A stretch of 49,004 bases of DNA from Candidatus Gastranaerophilales bacterium. GTDB lineage: Bacteria; Cyanobacteriota; Vampirovibrionia; Gastranaerophilales; Gastranaerophilaceae. The DNA lies in assembly GCA_017467305.1 (NCBI GenBank), contig JAFTSM010000010.1:1-49004 (forward strand). Direction: 5' to 3'. Position numbers and translations under genes: made by a program. Shown in pieces: positions 25,981 to 34,824 of the stretch. The notes under the pieces are model-generated. The model was given only the letters and a program-made list of their open reading frames with translations. It had not been told where the DNA came from and did no database searches. Within the stretch, counting starts at the first letter, position 1. Each line of letters starts with the position of its first letter.

Positions 25981-28900
25981 GTGAATATTCAAAAAAATAA
26001 CTTAAATGTTCAAAGTCCGTCATTTTCTGGTCATAGAAAAACTTTGGATAAATTTGGCTATGAACAACATAATTTTTATTATTTGTACGATTCTTCTAAG
26101 TACGATTGTGAAGTAGAACTATATAATATTTCGAAGGATAAGAATGGTAATTTTTCAATTGCAGATAAAAAGCAAGGTGCGGTGTTAACATTCCCAATGG
26201 TAGATGGTGGCATTGTAGAAGACCTTACAGAATATGATGAACTTAATTCTGAACATGGCTTTGCGTATAGATTTAAATTGACAGAAAAAAATCCTAAAGA
26301 CCCTAAGAATCCAGAAGAATCTTATGGATTTGATAACGGTACTGTAATCGGTATTTTTGACGGTGACCCAAAAAACAAATTTAATGTTGTTTTGTCTAAT
26401 AGAGCAATGATAAACAAGAATGGTGCTATGCAATTAATAATGCCAGATGAATATTTTCCTGGTGTTTCTCGAATGAAAGATGCAGAAGGTAGATATCAAG
26501 TTGATAGTGCTAAAAGAGAAGAAGCTTCAAAAGCAGTAAGAACTCACGCTAATAAGTTAGGTGGAGAGTTTATTGGTATTACAAGTAGATTACCAGAATT
26601 ACAAAAAGAAGGTGTAAAAAGAATTGTAGGTACTCCATTTACAAGAGACACTATTTCTTCACATTTGTATTGGACAGAAAATGCATATCAAGTTTCTCCT
26701 AGCTTGGGTACAGAAGAAGATTTTAAAGAATTACAAGTTGAATTATTCAAAAATGGTATAAATTGGATTGCTGACGCTGCGTTGGTAAATGAAGGCTTTG
26801 GTGGTATTCACTTATCTGAAGTTTTAAGAAAAGGTGCTGACTCTCCAAGTAAAAATATGTTCAGAAGTTCAGAAAGAATTGCGTTGGGTGTTCTTCCAGA
26901 TAAAGCTCATGAAAAGGGCTTTACAAGAATGAAAATAATTAACTCTCCAGTAAATTTAAATTCTGATGGAACTGGATATGAAACAAACCCAAAATATGAT
27001 ATTAAAAAACCTACTTATATTCAATTCTATGATGAAAGATTAGCTAGTGAAGAGCAAAAAGCATCACAGTCACCAGAAAGATTGGCGACTTATGATAATA
27101 AAAATACAGATAATGTGTATGATATTACTAAACACGATGATGCTGTATATCCATTCCCATTTGAAGTTAGTCCACAAGAATTGATTAGAAATATTAATCA
27201 AGAATTAAAAACAAATGGTCATATTTCTTTATCTAGAAATAATACAGTTTCTGATGTTGAAGCAATGAAGAGATTAACAATGTTCTCTAACTTTAATGTT
27301 GTAACAAAAGAACAAGCTGGTGGTTTAGAGGTTTGGGATGGTAACGTAGATATTGCTAAATTAAACTTCTATAGAGCAAGAAATGACTATTCAAGATTTG
27401 CTGATATTAGACCAGCAGATAGACAAGCAGCAGTTGAAGCTTTCGATAGAGGTGCTTTAGCAGTAAGAGATTATGCTGTTAACTCTGGTAAATATTGGAC
27501 TCAATTAACAGCTGATACTCAATTGCAATACTTATCAGAATATTTAGCAAAAAATAATTCTGGCGACTATATGGCAACAATAAAAGAAGGTGTTGAAAAA
27601 GGTGCATTACCAGAATCAACTTTAGAAGTAGTAGATGATAAAATTGTTGGTAATGTTACATCTGGCAAATATAATTTGTTGAGATTAACACAAGCTGATA
27701 CTCGTTCTGAACTTAATCCAGATTCTTATGGAAATGATTATACTGTATCAGATTATGTGATGAAAAAAGCAATGGATTTACCATTAGAAACATTGCCAGT
27801 TGCAACTAATTTACTTGGGATTTTAACTTCTCCATATTTGGCTAAAAAAGCTAATGTTGCTGAAGAATTGGGTGTGTCTCGTTTTGATTTATCAAAAGCA
27901 GAAAATCCAAATTTACCAGATGAATATCGTGTAACATATGCAAAAATGGATGAGGTATATTCTGAAGTTGCACGTAGAGTTAGTGCCGTTGTAGCAGATA
28001 TTATTAAAGACGATAGTGGTAATTTTGATGAAAATGCAGAAATATCTGATTATGGTAAATATGTAATTTCTGAAATTGCACCAGATTTAACAAAATATAT
28101 TTTGATAAAGGCACTTAGCCCAGATGCAGAAATAAAAATAGATGAAAATGGTACGTTCGATTTTTCATCTGTTGATAGAGACTCTATTACAATGCAATCT
28201 TTTGGTGTTCCATTTGATACAATGACGGCTAAAGAAGAAGCAGAAACTATTGTTGATGCTTTACTTGACGGAATAGAAAATATAACTCCAGATAAATTGT
28301 CTGGTGTTAAAGAAGCTGTAGAAAATCGTTTTGCAAACCGCAGTTTAAATGATTTTAGAGTTGCAGAAATGATTTTAGATAGAACAGAGTCTGGTCTTGG
28401 TTGGAGAATAGACGCAGCGAAAGATATTGCGTCAATTGATGGTATTCGTTCTGGTGTTGATTCCTTTGATGAGACTTGGGATAATGTAATAGATTTTTGG
28501 AAATTATATAATCAATCTATTATTCAAATTAATCCACACGCATATACAACTGCTGAAATTACTGATGTGCCAGATTTATTCACTTGGGAAGAAAAAGGCT
28601 TGACTAAGGAAGAAAGAGAAACATTGCAAGCTAATAGAAAATATAAGAGTGCTGGTGATGCTGAGAGAAAATTCTTGGAAGAAACTGGTATTACTTCTCT
28701 TGCAAATTATAACTATTTCTTCTCATTAATGCCAGATTTATTCTCAAAAAATGCGTTTGAAAATGGAGCAGGAAGCTGGATGTCTGCACAAGAAATGAAT
28801 CATCCTTTAAGAGAAAAACTTACAAAAGGTTGGCAACCAGAAATAATCAACAATCCTGGCTTCTTGTTTAATAGCCCAGCTGATGGTGTGGAAAACTCAT

Positions 28901-30087
28901 ATACATTCTTTGGTAACCATGATAAACCACGTCCAATCCATTGTTTGGCTTTAGATATGGGCTTGTTTAATTCTGATTTTTCTGCTGATAAAAAATCTTC
29001 ATATACTAATAAAACTCATAGAGAAGTAGCTGCGGATGTACTTCAAAAGGATATTAAAGATATTAATTTTGATAGTGTAAATCCAATGGCAATCGCGATG
29101 GGGCAAAGACTAGATGGAGTATTTGAAGAGACAGTTGATGCTGAGTTAAATAAAGAACTTAAAAAATCAGTTGCAATGTTAGCAAGTGGAAATCATAAAG
29201 GTTCTGATTTTGATGCAACAGCGTTTGGTACAAGACCGTTTGATGTTGCAATTGATACTGTTCTTGATGAAACAGAATATAGAACTGGTGAAAAAATTTC
29301 AAATAGAGAAGAAATTAAGGCAAAAGCATTAGAAAAAATTATGGTTCCTGCTTATGGTAGATATAAATCTATGTATAAGTTATTGTTAGCTCTTCCAGGT
29401 AGCCCTACTGATTTTGCTGGAGATAGAGTTGGTAACACTGGTTATGAAACGAAGGCAAAAAACTATCACCAACAAAATAGAAATACTATCCACTGGGAAT
29501 GGCTAGAAGATAGCAAATATTCTTTCATGAAAACCATATATGATGATATAAATGCAATAGCCAACTTGAGAAATAGAACAGAACTTAGTGCTTTGAATGA
29601 CGGGGCTACTATTGCTACTTCAATTCTTGTTCCAACAAAAGACGGTCAAGGCAAAGTTTCAACTACTCATACAAAAGCCCAAGCAATGATACGATATAAT
29701 AAAGATTCTCTTGTTATTTCATTACATGATTTAACAGGTGCTTCAACTTCATTAGATAAAGAAATGAATAGAGCAGAAGGTCTTGAAATATCAGATGATA
29801 AAAAACGTGTATATTTGAGCTTTGAAGATAATTTAGGTGAAGCTGAAGGTGATTTAAAAATAAGACGTGGACTTAAATTTGGTCTAAAAGAAGGAACTAG
29901 ATTAAAAAATGCGTTAGATTTAGATGATCCAAATGCACCATATTATGAAGTGGCTAAAGACTCAAAAGGCTATTATTTACAAAAGAAAGAATCAGTGCCT
30001 TCAGCTGGTGGTTATATTCAACAAACACAATCAATTGTTATTGAACCACGTGATTTAAATACATTATTACTTTGTAAGGTGAAATAA
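25981..30087 (+). CDS. Giant GH13-like alpha-amylase family protein
   Basis: A 1,368-residue protein with a GH13-type (alpha/beta)8 barrel spread over a long sequence. Early barrel features are LQKEGVKRIVGTPFTRD and ELFKNGINWIADAALVNEG. Candidate catalytic residues are Asp811 (WRIDAAKD, nucleophile), Glu859 (TTAEITDVPD, acid/base) and Asp981 (FFGNHDKPRP, transition-state Asp). Long insertions between about 330 and 800 separate the first strands from the catalytic core. There is no signal peptide; the N-terminus carries PSFSGHR (12-18), the motif shared with malQ and others. It uses GTG with GAAGGAG upstream. It probably acts on alpha-glucans with MalQ and the phosphorylase-like protein, but specificity is unknown. 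Confidence 0.72.
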   Translation: MNIQKNNLNVQSPSFSGHRKTLDKFGYEQHNFYYLYDSSKYDCEVELYNISKDKNGNFSIADKKQGAVLTFPMVDGGIVEDLTEYDELNSEHGFAYRFKLTEKNPKDPKNPEESYGFDNGTVIGIFDGDPKNKFNVVLSNRAMINKNGAMQLIMPDEYFPGVSRMKDAEGRYQVDSAKREEASKAVRTHANKLGGEFIGITSRLPELQKEGVKRIVGTPFTRDTISSHLYWTENAYQVSPSLGTEEDFKELQVELFKNGINWIADAALVNEGFGGIHLSEVLRKGADSPSKNMFRSSERIALGVLPDKAHEKGFTRMKIINSPVNLNSDGTGYETNPKYDIKKPTYIQFYDERLASEEQKASQSPERLATYDNKNTDNVYDITKHDDAVYPFPFEVSPQELIRNINQELKTNGHISLSRNNTVSDVEAMKRLTMFSNFNVVTKEQAGGLEVWDGNVDIAKLNFYRARNDYSRFADIRPADRQAAVEAFDRGALAVRDYAVNSGKYWTQLTADTQLQYLSEYLAKNNSGDYMATIKEGVEKGALPESTLEVVDDKIVGNVTSGKYNLLRLTQADTRSELNPDSYGNDYTVSDYVMKKAMDLPLETLPVATNLLGILTSPYLAKKANVAEELGVSRFDLSKAENPNLPDEYRVTYAKMDEVYSEVARRVSAVVADIIKDDSGNFDENAEISDYGKYVISEIAPDLTKYILIKALSPDAEIKIDENGTFDFSSVDRDSITMQSFGVPFDTMTAKEEAETIVDALLDGIENITPDKLSGVKEAVENRFANRSLNDFRVAEMILDRTESGLGWRIDAAKDIASIDGIRSGVDSFDETWDNVIDFWKLYNQSIIQINPHAYTTAEITDVPDLFTWEEKGLTKEERETLQANRKYKSAGDAERKFLEETGITSLANYNYFFSLMPDLFSKNAFENGAGSWMSAQEMNHPLREKLTKGWQPEIINNPGFLFNSPADGVENSYTFFGNHDKPRPIHCLALDMGLFNSDFSADKKSSYTNKTHREVAADVLQKDIKDINFDSVNPMAIAMGQRLDGVFEETVDAELNKELKKSVAMLASGNHKGSDFDATAFGTRPFDVAIDTVLDETEYRTGEKISNREEIKAKALEKIMVPAYGRYKSMYKLLLALPGSPTDFAGDRVGNTGYETKAKNYHQQNRNTIHWEWLEDSKYSFMKTIYDDINAIANLRNRTELSALNDGATIATSILVPTKDGQGKVSTTHTKAQAMIRYNKDSLVISLHDLTGASTSLDKEMNRAEGLEISDDKKRVYLSFEDNLGEAEGDLKIRRGLKFGLKEGTRLKNALDLDDPNAPYYEVAKDSKGYYLQKKESVPSAGGYIQQTQSIVIEPRDLNTLLLCKVK

Positions 30088-30103
30088 TCTAAAGATAAAA
30101 ATT

Positions 30104-30158
30104 AAAAATCCTTTTTCCTAATTATTACTTTGTAGTAAGATAAAGAAAAAGGATTTTT
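30104..30158 (+). terminator. Hairpin between the GH13-like gene and cysS, covering the cysS ribosome site
   Basis: AAAAATCCTTTTTC (30104-30117) is perfectly complementary to GAAAAAGGATTTTT (30145-30158), 14 bp with a 27-nt loop. The right arm ends in five T, as in a terminator. The same arm contains AAGGA, the only plausible ribosome site for cysS, whose ATG is at 30162. Confidence 0.75.
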
Positions 30159-30161
30159 ATT

Positions 30162-31604
30162 ATGAGATTGCAAAATACATTTACAAATTCAGTTGAAGAG
30201 TTTAAACCAATAGATGGTAATAAGGTTAGTATGTACGTATGTGGTCCTACAGTGTATGATTATCCACATTTAGGACACGCAAGATGTTATATTACTTGGG
30301 ATATGTTATATCGTTATCTTAAGTTCTTAGGTTATGACGTTACTTATTGCCGTAATATTACAGACGTAGATGATAAAATCTTGAAAAAAGCGAGAGAAGA
30401 AAATACAACAGCAGAAGTTATCTCAAGAAGATATTATGAGATTTTTGCTGATGCAATGAAAAAGTTAAATGTTTCAAAACCTGATATTGAGCCATTTGCA
30501 ACAAAAACCTTGGGCGAAATGATTTCTATTATAAAAGACCTTATTAAGAATGGTTATGCTTATGAGGTTGATGGTGATGTTTATTTTAGAGTTAAAAAGT
30601 TCAAAGATTATGGTATGTTGAGCAAACAACCTATTGAAGATTTAGTTGCTGGTGCAAGGGTTGAAGCTTCGTCTATAAAAGAAGATGTTTTAGACTTTGC
30701 TTTATGGAAAAAGGATGAAGAATATGGATATCCAAGTCCTTGGAGTAAAGGTCGTCCTGGTTGGCACATTGAGTGTAGTGCAATGTCTAGAAAACATTTA
30801 GGTAAGACTATTGATATCCACGCTGGTGGTGCTGATTTAATATTCCCACATCACGAGAATGAAATTGCACAATCAGAATGTGCTAATGGATGTAAATTTG
30901 TTAACTATTGGTTGCATAATGGATTTGTAACTATCAATAAAGAAAAAATGTCTAAATCATTAAAGAACTTTGTAACTATTGGTAGCTTACTAGAAAGCTA
31001 TGATGCAAATACTTTGAGATTTTTCATTTTGACAAATCATTATAGAATGCCAGTTGAATTTTGTGATACTGCCTTAGACGGTGCAAAAGCTGGTTGGAAG
31101 AGAGTTCAAACAGCTGTTAATGAAGCTATAAGATTTGTTGGTGGAAAAGATAATCTTCCAGATATTATGGATACAGATGAAATTAAATCATTTAAAGAAG
31201 CTATGGATAATGATTTAAATACATCTAAGGCACTTGCTGTTATTTTTGAAGCAACAACTAATGTTAATAAAGCCGTTGCTGAAAAAGATATGCAAAATGC
31301 GAAAAAGTACGTTGCTATTCTTTTAAAATTAACTGATGTTTTAGGCTTTAATATTGAAAAAGAAAAAATGTCAGAAGAAGAACTTCAAGCTAAATTATCA
31401 ACAATTGTAGATGATATGGACTTCTTAACAGAAGAGGATAAGGCTTTAACTGGTTACGCTTTAATGGATAGAATAATAGAATATAGAAATAATGCTCGTA
31501 AAGAGAAGAACTGGGCTATTGCTGATAAAGTAAGAAACTTATTTGATAGTATTTCAATTGTTTTAAAAGATACAAAAGAAGCTACAATCTGGGAAGAAAA
31601 ATAG
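30162..31604 (+). CDS. cysS: Cysteinyl-tRNA synthetase
   Basis: Class I aminoacyl-tRNA synthetase that charges tRNA(Cys). The 480-residue protein has the zinc-ligand cysteine Cys27 (YVCGPTVYD), HIGH motif HLGH (36-39), GWHIECSAMS with a further zinc cysteine, HHENEIAQSE, and KMSKS at 262-266. The C-terminal helical domain is complete. The ribosome site lies inside the hairpin at 30104-30158, so initiation may need the hairpin to open. It is followed by no clear terminator before the small antisense gene. Confidence 0.97.
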   Translation: MRLQNTFTNSVEEFKPIDGNKVSMYVCGPTVYDYPHLGHARCYITWDMLYRYLKFLGYDVTYCRNITDVDDKILKKAREENTTAEVISRRYYEIFADAMKKLNVSKPDIEPFATKTLGEMISIIKDLIKNGYAYEVDGDVYFRVKKFKDYGMLSKQPIEDLVAGARVEASSIKEDVLDFALWKKDEEYGYPSPWSKGRPGWHIECSAMSRKHLGKTIDIHAGGADLIFPHHENEIAQSECANGCKFVNYWLHNGFVTINKEKMSKSLKNFVTIGSLLESYDANTLRFFILTNHYRMPVEFCDTALDGAKAGWKRVQTAVNEAIRFVGGKDNLPDIMDTDEIKSFKEAMDNDLNTSKALAVIFEATTNVNKAVAEKDMQNAKKYVAILLKLTDVLGFNIEKEKMSEEELQAKLSTIVDDMDFLTEEDKALTGYALMDRIIEYRNNARKEKNWAIADKVRNLFDSISIVLKDTKEATIWEEK

Positions 31605-31664
31605 AGGAACTTTTCTAAAAAACTTTTGTCTTTAGATTGTAGGAAGCAAGAGTTATTGGAAGTA

Positions 31665-31706
31665 AACAAGAAAGGACACGACATTGCTGCCGTGTCCTTT
31701 CTTGTT
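31665..31706. terminator. Bidirectional hairpin downstream of cysS
   Basis: AACAAGAAAGGACACG (31665-31680) and CGTGTCCTTTCTTGTT (31691-31706) form a perfect 16-bp stem with a 10-base loop. It sits between the 3' ends of cysS and of the small minus-strand gene and could terminate both; T runs outside the stem are weak. Confidence 0.75.
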
Positions 31707-31716
31707 AAATCTATTT

Positions 31717-31812
31717 TTAGTGAGCGTTACTACGTCTTTCAAACATTGAAGGCAACGCAATCAATAAGAAGTACATTAAAGCTCCGAATAATAGTAAGTA
31801 AAGACCATCCAT
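31717..31812 (-). CDS. 31-residue single-span membrane protein
   Basis: A short gene on the minus strand with a clear ribosome site (AAAGGA, seven bases before ATG) and a hairpin just after its stop. The product is one hydrophobic helix (LYLLLFGALMYFLLIALPSM) followed by a positive tail (FERRSNAH), which predicts the C-terminus inside. The size and shape match small accessory subunits of membrane complexes, but I do not recognise a family and no complex is encoded next to it. Confidence 0.6.
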   Translation of the reverse strand: MDGLYLLLFGALMYFLLIALPSMFERRSNAH

Positions 31813-31901
31813 AACATATTCCTTTATATTAATAACTACACATTAATATAGTTCCCATTATGATATTTTTTTAAACATTGTTTTATAATAAGAAGGTAGA
31901 T

Positions 31902-32231
31902 ATGGAAAAGAGTAAATTAGTTAAATTATTTTCGAATATGTGCTGTAGTAATTGCAGGCATGATTTTGATGAAAATTCTATTTTTGTAAAGCGTCAAGAT
32001 AAGCATTTAATGGTTTTACAGATTATATGTGCTGAATGTGGAAAAAGTTTTGGTTTGGCGTTTTTAGGAACTGGCTCTGTTGATGTTAAAGAAGAAGATA
32101 TGGCATTGGAATTTCAAGATTGTCCATTACCAATATCTTATGATGATGTTTTAGATGCACATCATTTTATAGATAAATTAGAAAAAGACTGGAATAAATA
32201 TATTCCAGATGAATTGAAAAATAATTTTTAA
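31902..32231 (+). CDS. Small zinc-ribbon-like protein
   Basis: A 109-residue protein with two cysteine pairs, C15-x2-C18 (CCSNCRHDF) and C43-x2-C46 (CAECGKSFG), separated by a beta-like stretch, as in a zinc ribbon. The C-terminal part is acidic (ISYDDVLDAHHFIDKLEKDW). ATG 31902 is chosen because AGAAGG lies six bases upstream; the frame could open earlier at a TTG. It is a stand-alone gene before a terminator-like hairpin. Function unknown; nucleic-acid or protein binding is possible. Confidence 0.65.
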   Translation: MEKSKLVKLFSNMCCSNCRHDFDENSIFVKRQDKHLMVLQIICAECGKSFGLAFLGTGSVDVKEEDMALEFQDCPLPISYDDVLDAHHFIDKLEKDWNKYIPDELKNNF

Positions 32232-32235
32232 AAAT

Positions 32236-32273
32236 AAATAAAAGAGGATAAGATAAACTTATTCTCTTTTATT
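32236..32273. terminator. Hairpin between the zinc-ribbon gene and tRNA-Arg
   Basis: AAAGAGGATAAG (32241-32252) pairs with CTTATTCTCTTT (32258-32269) with one G-T pair. A and T runs on both outer sides let it serve the plus-strand gene and the minus-strand tRNA. Confidence 0.7.
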
Positions 32274-32347
32274 TACCCCCGACACGATTCGAACGTGCGA
32301 CGCCCTCCTTAGGACGGAGGCGCTCTATCCAGCTGAGCTACGGAGGC
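32274..32347 (-). tRNA. tRNA-Arg (anticodon CCT)
   Basis: On the minus strand: acceptor GCCTCCG pairs with CGGGGGT, D arm GCTC..GAGC, anticodon stem CCTCC/GGAGG around loop GTCCTAA with CCT as anticodon, and T arm with loop TTCGAAT. CCA is not encoded; the discriminator is A. It reads the AGG codon. Confidence 0.95.
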
Positions 32348-32375
32348 ATATGTCTTATTATAACATTAAACTATG

Positions 32376-32404
32376 AAAAAGAGGAACATAATGTTCCTCT
32401 TTTT
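32376..32404 (-). terminator. Terminator of the unknown minus-strand gene
   Basis: AAAAAGAGGAACA (32376-32388) pairs with TGTTCCTCTTTTT (32392-32404). On the minus strand the stem ends in five T, 24 nt beyond the stop of the gene at 32429. Confidence 0.85.
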
Positions 32405-32428
32405 ATTTTTATATTTATATATCCCAAT

Positions 32429-33199
32429 CTAAGCTACGAATTCTCTTCTGCCTTTTTTCTCATTTGCCTCAACGTCGAATGTATTAATTGCAGAAGTCAT
32501 ATATTTGTTAGTTGAGTCTTCACCATATAGAGAGAATACATTAATTCTATTGTTTGTATCTTCTATATTTTTATTTGAATCTGAATATAATCCTGTTTCT
32601 TCGTTTTTGTCTTTTTCAACTTTTGTACTTTCAGCATCGTTTACTATTCCAGTAATTCTATTGATAAACTCTTTAGCGCCTTCAAGTACTGTTGTATTAG
32701 AAGCAGTAACGCCGATAAATTTTAATGACTGTTCTTCTGCTTCAGCCCAGCTATTACTTAATCTGCCTTCGTCTGTGTTTGAATCTGCTTTTGAATTAAC
32801 TAATTCATCATATTCAGCTTGGGTTTTTGCTATTTTTTCTTCAATATCTTTTTGTAAATTTGCAGCTTTAATTTTGTCATCATCAGATAACTGATTATCT
32901 TCTTTTTTAGTTGTGCTTACGAAGGCATCTGTTTTTGTTTCGTTCTTGCCTTCTTTTTTGTTTTTGGCTTCTTTGATTGCTTCTTGTAAACCGATTCTGT
33001 CAGAAACTTCAACATTGCCTTCTTCATCAGTTTTGCAATAAGTGTTTACACTAATACCTAAGCTCATTGCTTCTGAAATTAAATGGCTGCTTGCATCAGT
33101 TTTGCCTTCTTGTTTGAACATTTCTTCGATATCTTTACCGAAGCCTTTTCCAAATCCGCCTCTTCCGATTGAAAAACTATTAAAGAAATCGTGTCCCAT
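32429..33199 (-). CDS. Unknown acidic coiled-coil protein
   Basis: A 256-residue protein with no family I recognise. It starts with a Gly/Phe-rich segment (GRGGFGKGFGKDI, 12-24), continues with a charged, helix-rich middle in which about 100-150 looks like a coiled coil (KIKAANLQKDIEEKIAKTQA), and ends in a basic KKGRREF tail. There is no signal peptide or membrane segment. ATG 33199 is chosen because AAAGGA is just upstream; an 18-residue upstream extension of the frame lacks such a site. It is flanked by a terminator and is transcribed alone. A cytoplasmic structural or secreted-substrate role cannot be decided. Confidence 0.65.
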   Translation of the reverse strand: MGHDFFNSFSIGRGGFGKGFGKDIEEMFKQEGKTDASSHLISEAMSLGISVNTYCKTDEEGNVEVSDRIGLQEAIKEAKNKKEGKNETKTDAFVSTTKKEDNQLSDDDKIKAANLQKDIEEKIAKTQAEYDELVNSKADSNTDEGRLSNSWAEAEEQSLKFIGVTASNTTVLEGAKEFINRITGIVNDAESTKVEKDKNEETGLYSDSNKNIEDTNNRINVFSLYGEDSTNKYMTSAINTFDVEANEKKGRREFVA

Positions 33200-33406
33200 T
33201 TTTTTGTCCTTTTTTCGTATCTCGTATAAATATAAAAAAAAATGATTATGCAAAATTGCTATACAAAGTATATACTATTTTAGATAAAATTATAAAATTC
33301 AATAAAATCAATACTTTAAGAGTATATATTAGTGTTTACAAAAGTTAACAAAATGTGGATTTGAAAAAAATTGTCGTCCATTTTATTATTATTGTGAGGA
33401 AAATAA

Positions 33407-34753
33407 ATGGCCGAAGAAAAAGATTTAACACAAGGTAATCTTACAAAAACTCTGTTGATGTTTGCACTTCCATACATTGGGGCTAATTTTTTGCAAGCGT
33501 TGTACGGTGCTGCAGATTTAATTATTGTTGGAAAATTTTGTGATAGTGGTGTTGTTTCTGGTGTTGCAATAGGTTCTCAGTTATTACAAACTTTAATATT
33601 TTTTATTACCGGTTTAACCGTGAGTGGTACTGTTTTAATTGGTAAAGCTTTTGGTGCAAAACAGTATGATAATATTTTAAAAATCATAAATACTATGACT
33701 ATCTGTTTTGTTGTTGCCGCAATAGTAATGAGTATTATACTTACATTTTTTGATACTCATTTATTAAATATATTACAAACACCACCCGAAGCCTTAATTT
33801 CCGCAAAAGATTATGTATTTGTATGTTCATTAGGTTTAATATTTGTATTTGGATATAATGCAATAAGTGCTATTTTAAGAGGGTTAGGCAATTCAATTAC
33901 TCCAATGTATTTTGTTGCTATTTCTTGTGTTACAAATATAGTTTTGGATATTTTACTTGTTGGTAAGTATAATATGGGTGCTCAAGGTGCTGCTATTGCA
34001 ACAGTTATTTCTCAAGCTCTTAGTGTTGTAATTGGCTTTATTTATTTAAGAAAGGGTAACTTTATATTTAAACTTACTTTTCGTGGAATAAAATTTGATG
34101 TTGCAACTGCAAAAGAGTTATTTAAAATCGGTATTCCTTTGTCATTGCAAGATACGTTAGTTCCACTATCCTTTTTAGTATTAGTTTCTTTAGCAAATTC
34201 AATGGGGGTAGCTGCTTCTGCTGCTTATGGTTGTGTTGTTAGATTAAATGCCTTTTTGATGTTGCCAGCAGGTTCATTTGCTATGGCATTAACAGCTCTG
34301 ACAGCACAAAGTTTAGGTGCGGGGCAAATGCCTAGAGCAATAAAAGCACTACGTCTTTGTATTTTATTCTCGGTAACATTTGGATTTGTTTTCTTCGTAT
34401 GGCAACAATTATTCCCAAAGAGTGCAATTGCTATATTTACAACTGATGAAGCTGTTATGGAAGCAGGTTCTTTATATTTAAAGACATTTAGCTTTGATTA
34501 TATATTAGTTCCGTTTGTATTTTGTATGAATGGATTTTTCTTCGGTTGTGGTAGAACTATTTTTTCTGCGGCAACAAGTATATTCTCCGCTTTTGCTGTT
34601 AGAGTTCCAGTTGGATTTTTATTATGTACTTTAATTCCTAGTTCTACATTATTTCATTTGGGTATTGCAGCTCCAACAGCCTCTGTTATTACAAGCATAA
34701 TTGCATATATATATTTAGATTATTTGTTGAAGAATAATAAGTTTACTAATTAG
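33407..34753 (+). CDS. MATE-family multidrug efflux transporter
   Basis: A 448-residue inner-membrane protein with about twelve hydrophobic segments in two homologous halves, the MATE layout. Typical sequences are LTKTLLMFALPYIGANFLQALYG-type first helix, GAADLIIVGKF, GNSITPMYFV, NMGAQGAAIATVISQ at the end of the first half and TALTAQSLGAGQMPRA in the second. It should exchange Na+ or H+ for an organic cation or drug-like molecule. The ribosome site is GAGGA. The family also exports natural products, but the gene is 12 kb from the RiPP-like operon and shares no visible regulation with it. Confidence 0.93.
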   Translation: MAEEKDLTQGNLTKTLLMFALPYIGANFLQALYGAADLIIVGKFCDSGVVSGVAIGSQLLQTLIFFITGLTVSGTVLIGKAFGAKQYDNILKIINTMTICFVVAAIVMSIILTFFDTHLLNILQTPPEALISAKDYVFVCSLGLIFVFGYNAISAILRGLGNSITPMYFVAISCVTNIVLDILLVGKYNMGAQGAAIATVISQALSVVIGFIYLRKGNFIFKLTFRGIKFDVATAKELFKIGIPLSLQDTLVPLSFLVLVSLANSMGVAASAAYGCVVRLNAFLMLPAGSFAMALTALTAQSLGAGQMPRAIKALRLCILFSVTFGFVFFVWQQLFPKSAIAIFTTDEAVMEAGSLYLKTFSFDYILVPFVFCMNGFFFGCGRTIFSAATSIFSAFAVRVPVGFLLCTLIPSSTLFHLGIAAPTASVITSIIAYIYLDYLLKNNKFTN

Positions 34754-34824
34754 TCTTAGTTTTTTGCGTAAGAATATATATTATGATATTATTCATGTGG
34801 CGTTATAGGCTACATGGAGTGTTT

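Noticed and set aside
30088-30161. T-box riboswitch upstream of cysS
   Set aside because: The 74-base gap is too short and shows no T-box consensus or specifier stem; only the simple hairpin is present.
33407-34753. MATE transporter as the exporter of the RiPP-like operon
   Set aside because: It lies 12 kb away behind several terminators; nothing links the two beyond family plausibility.
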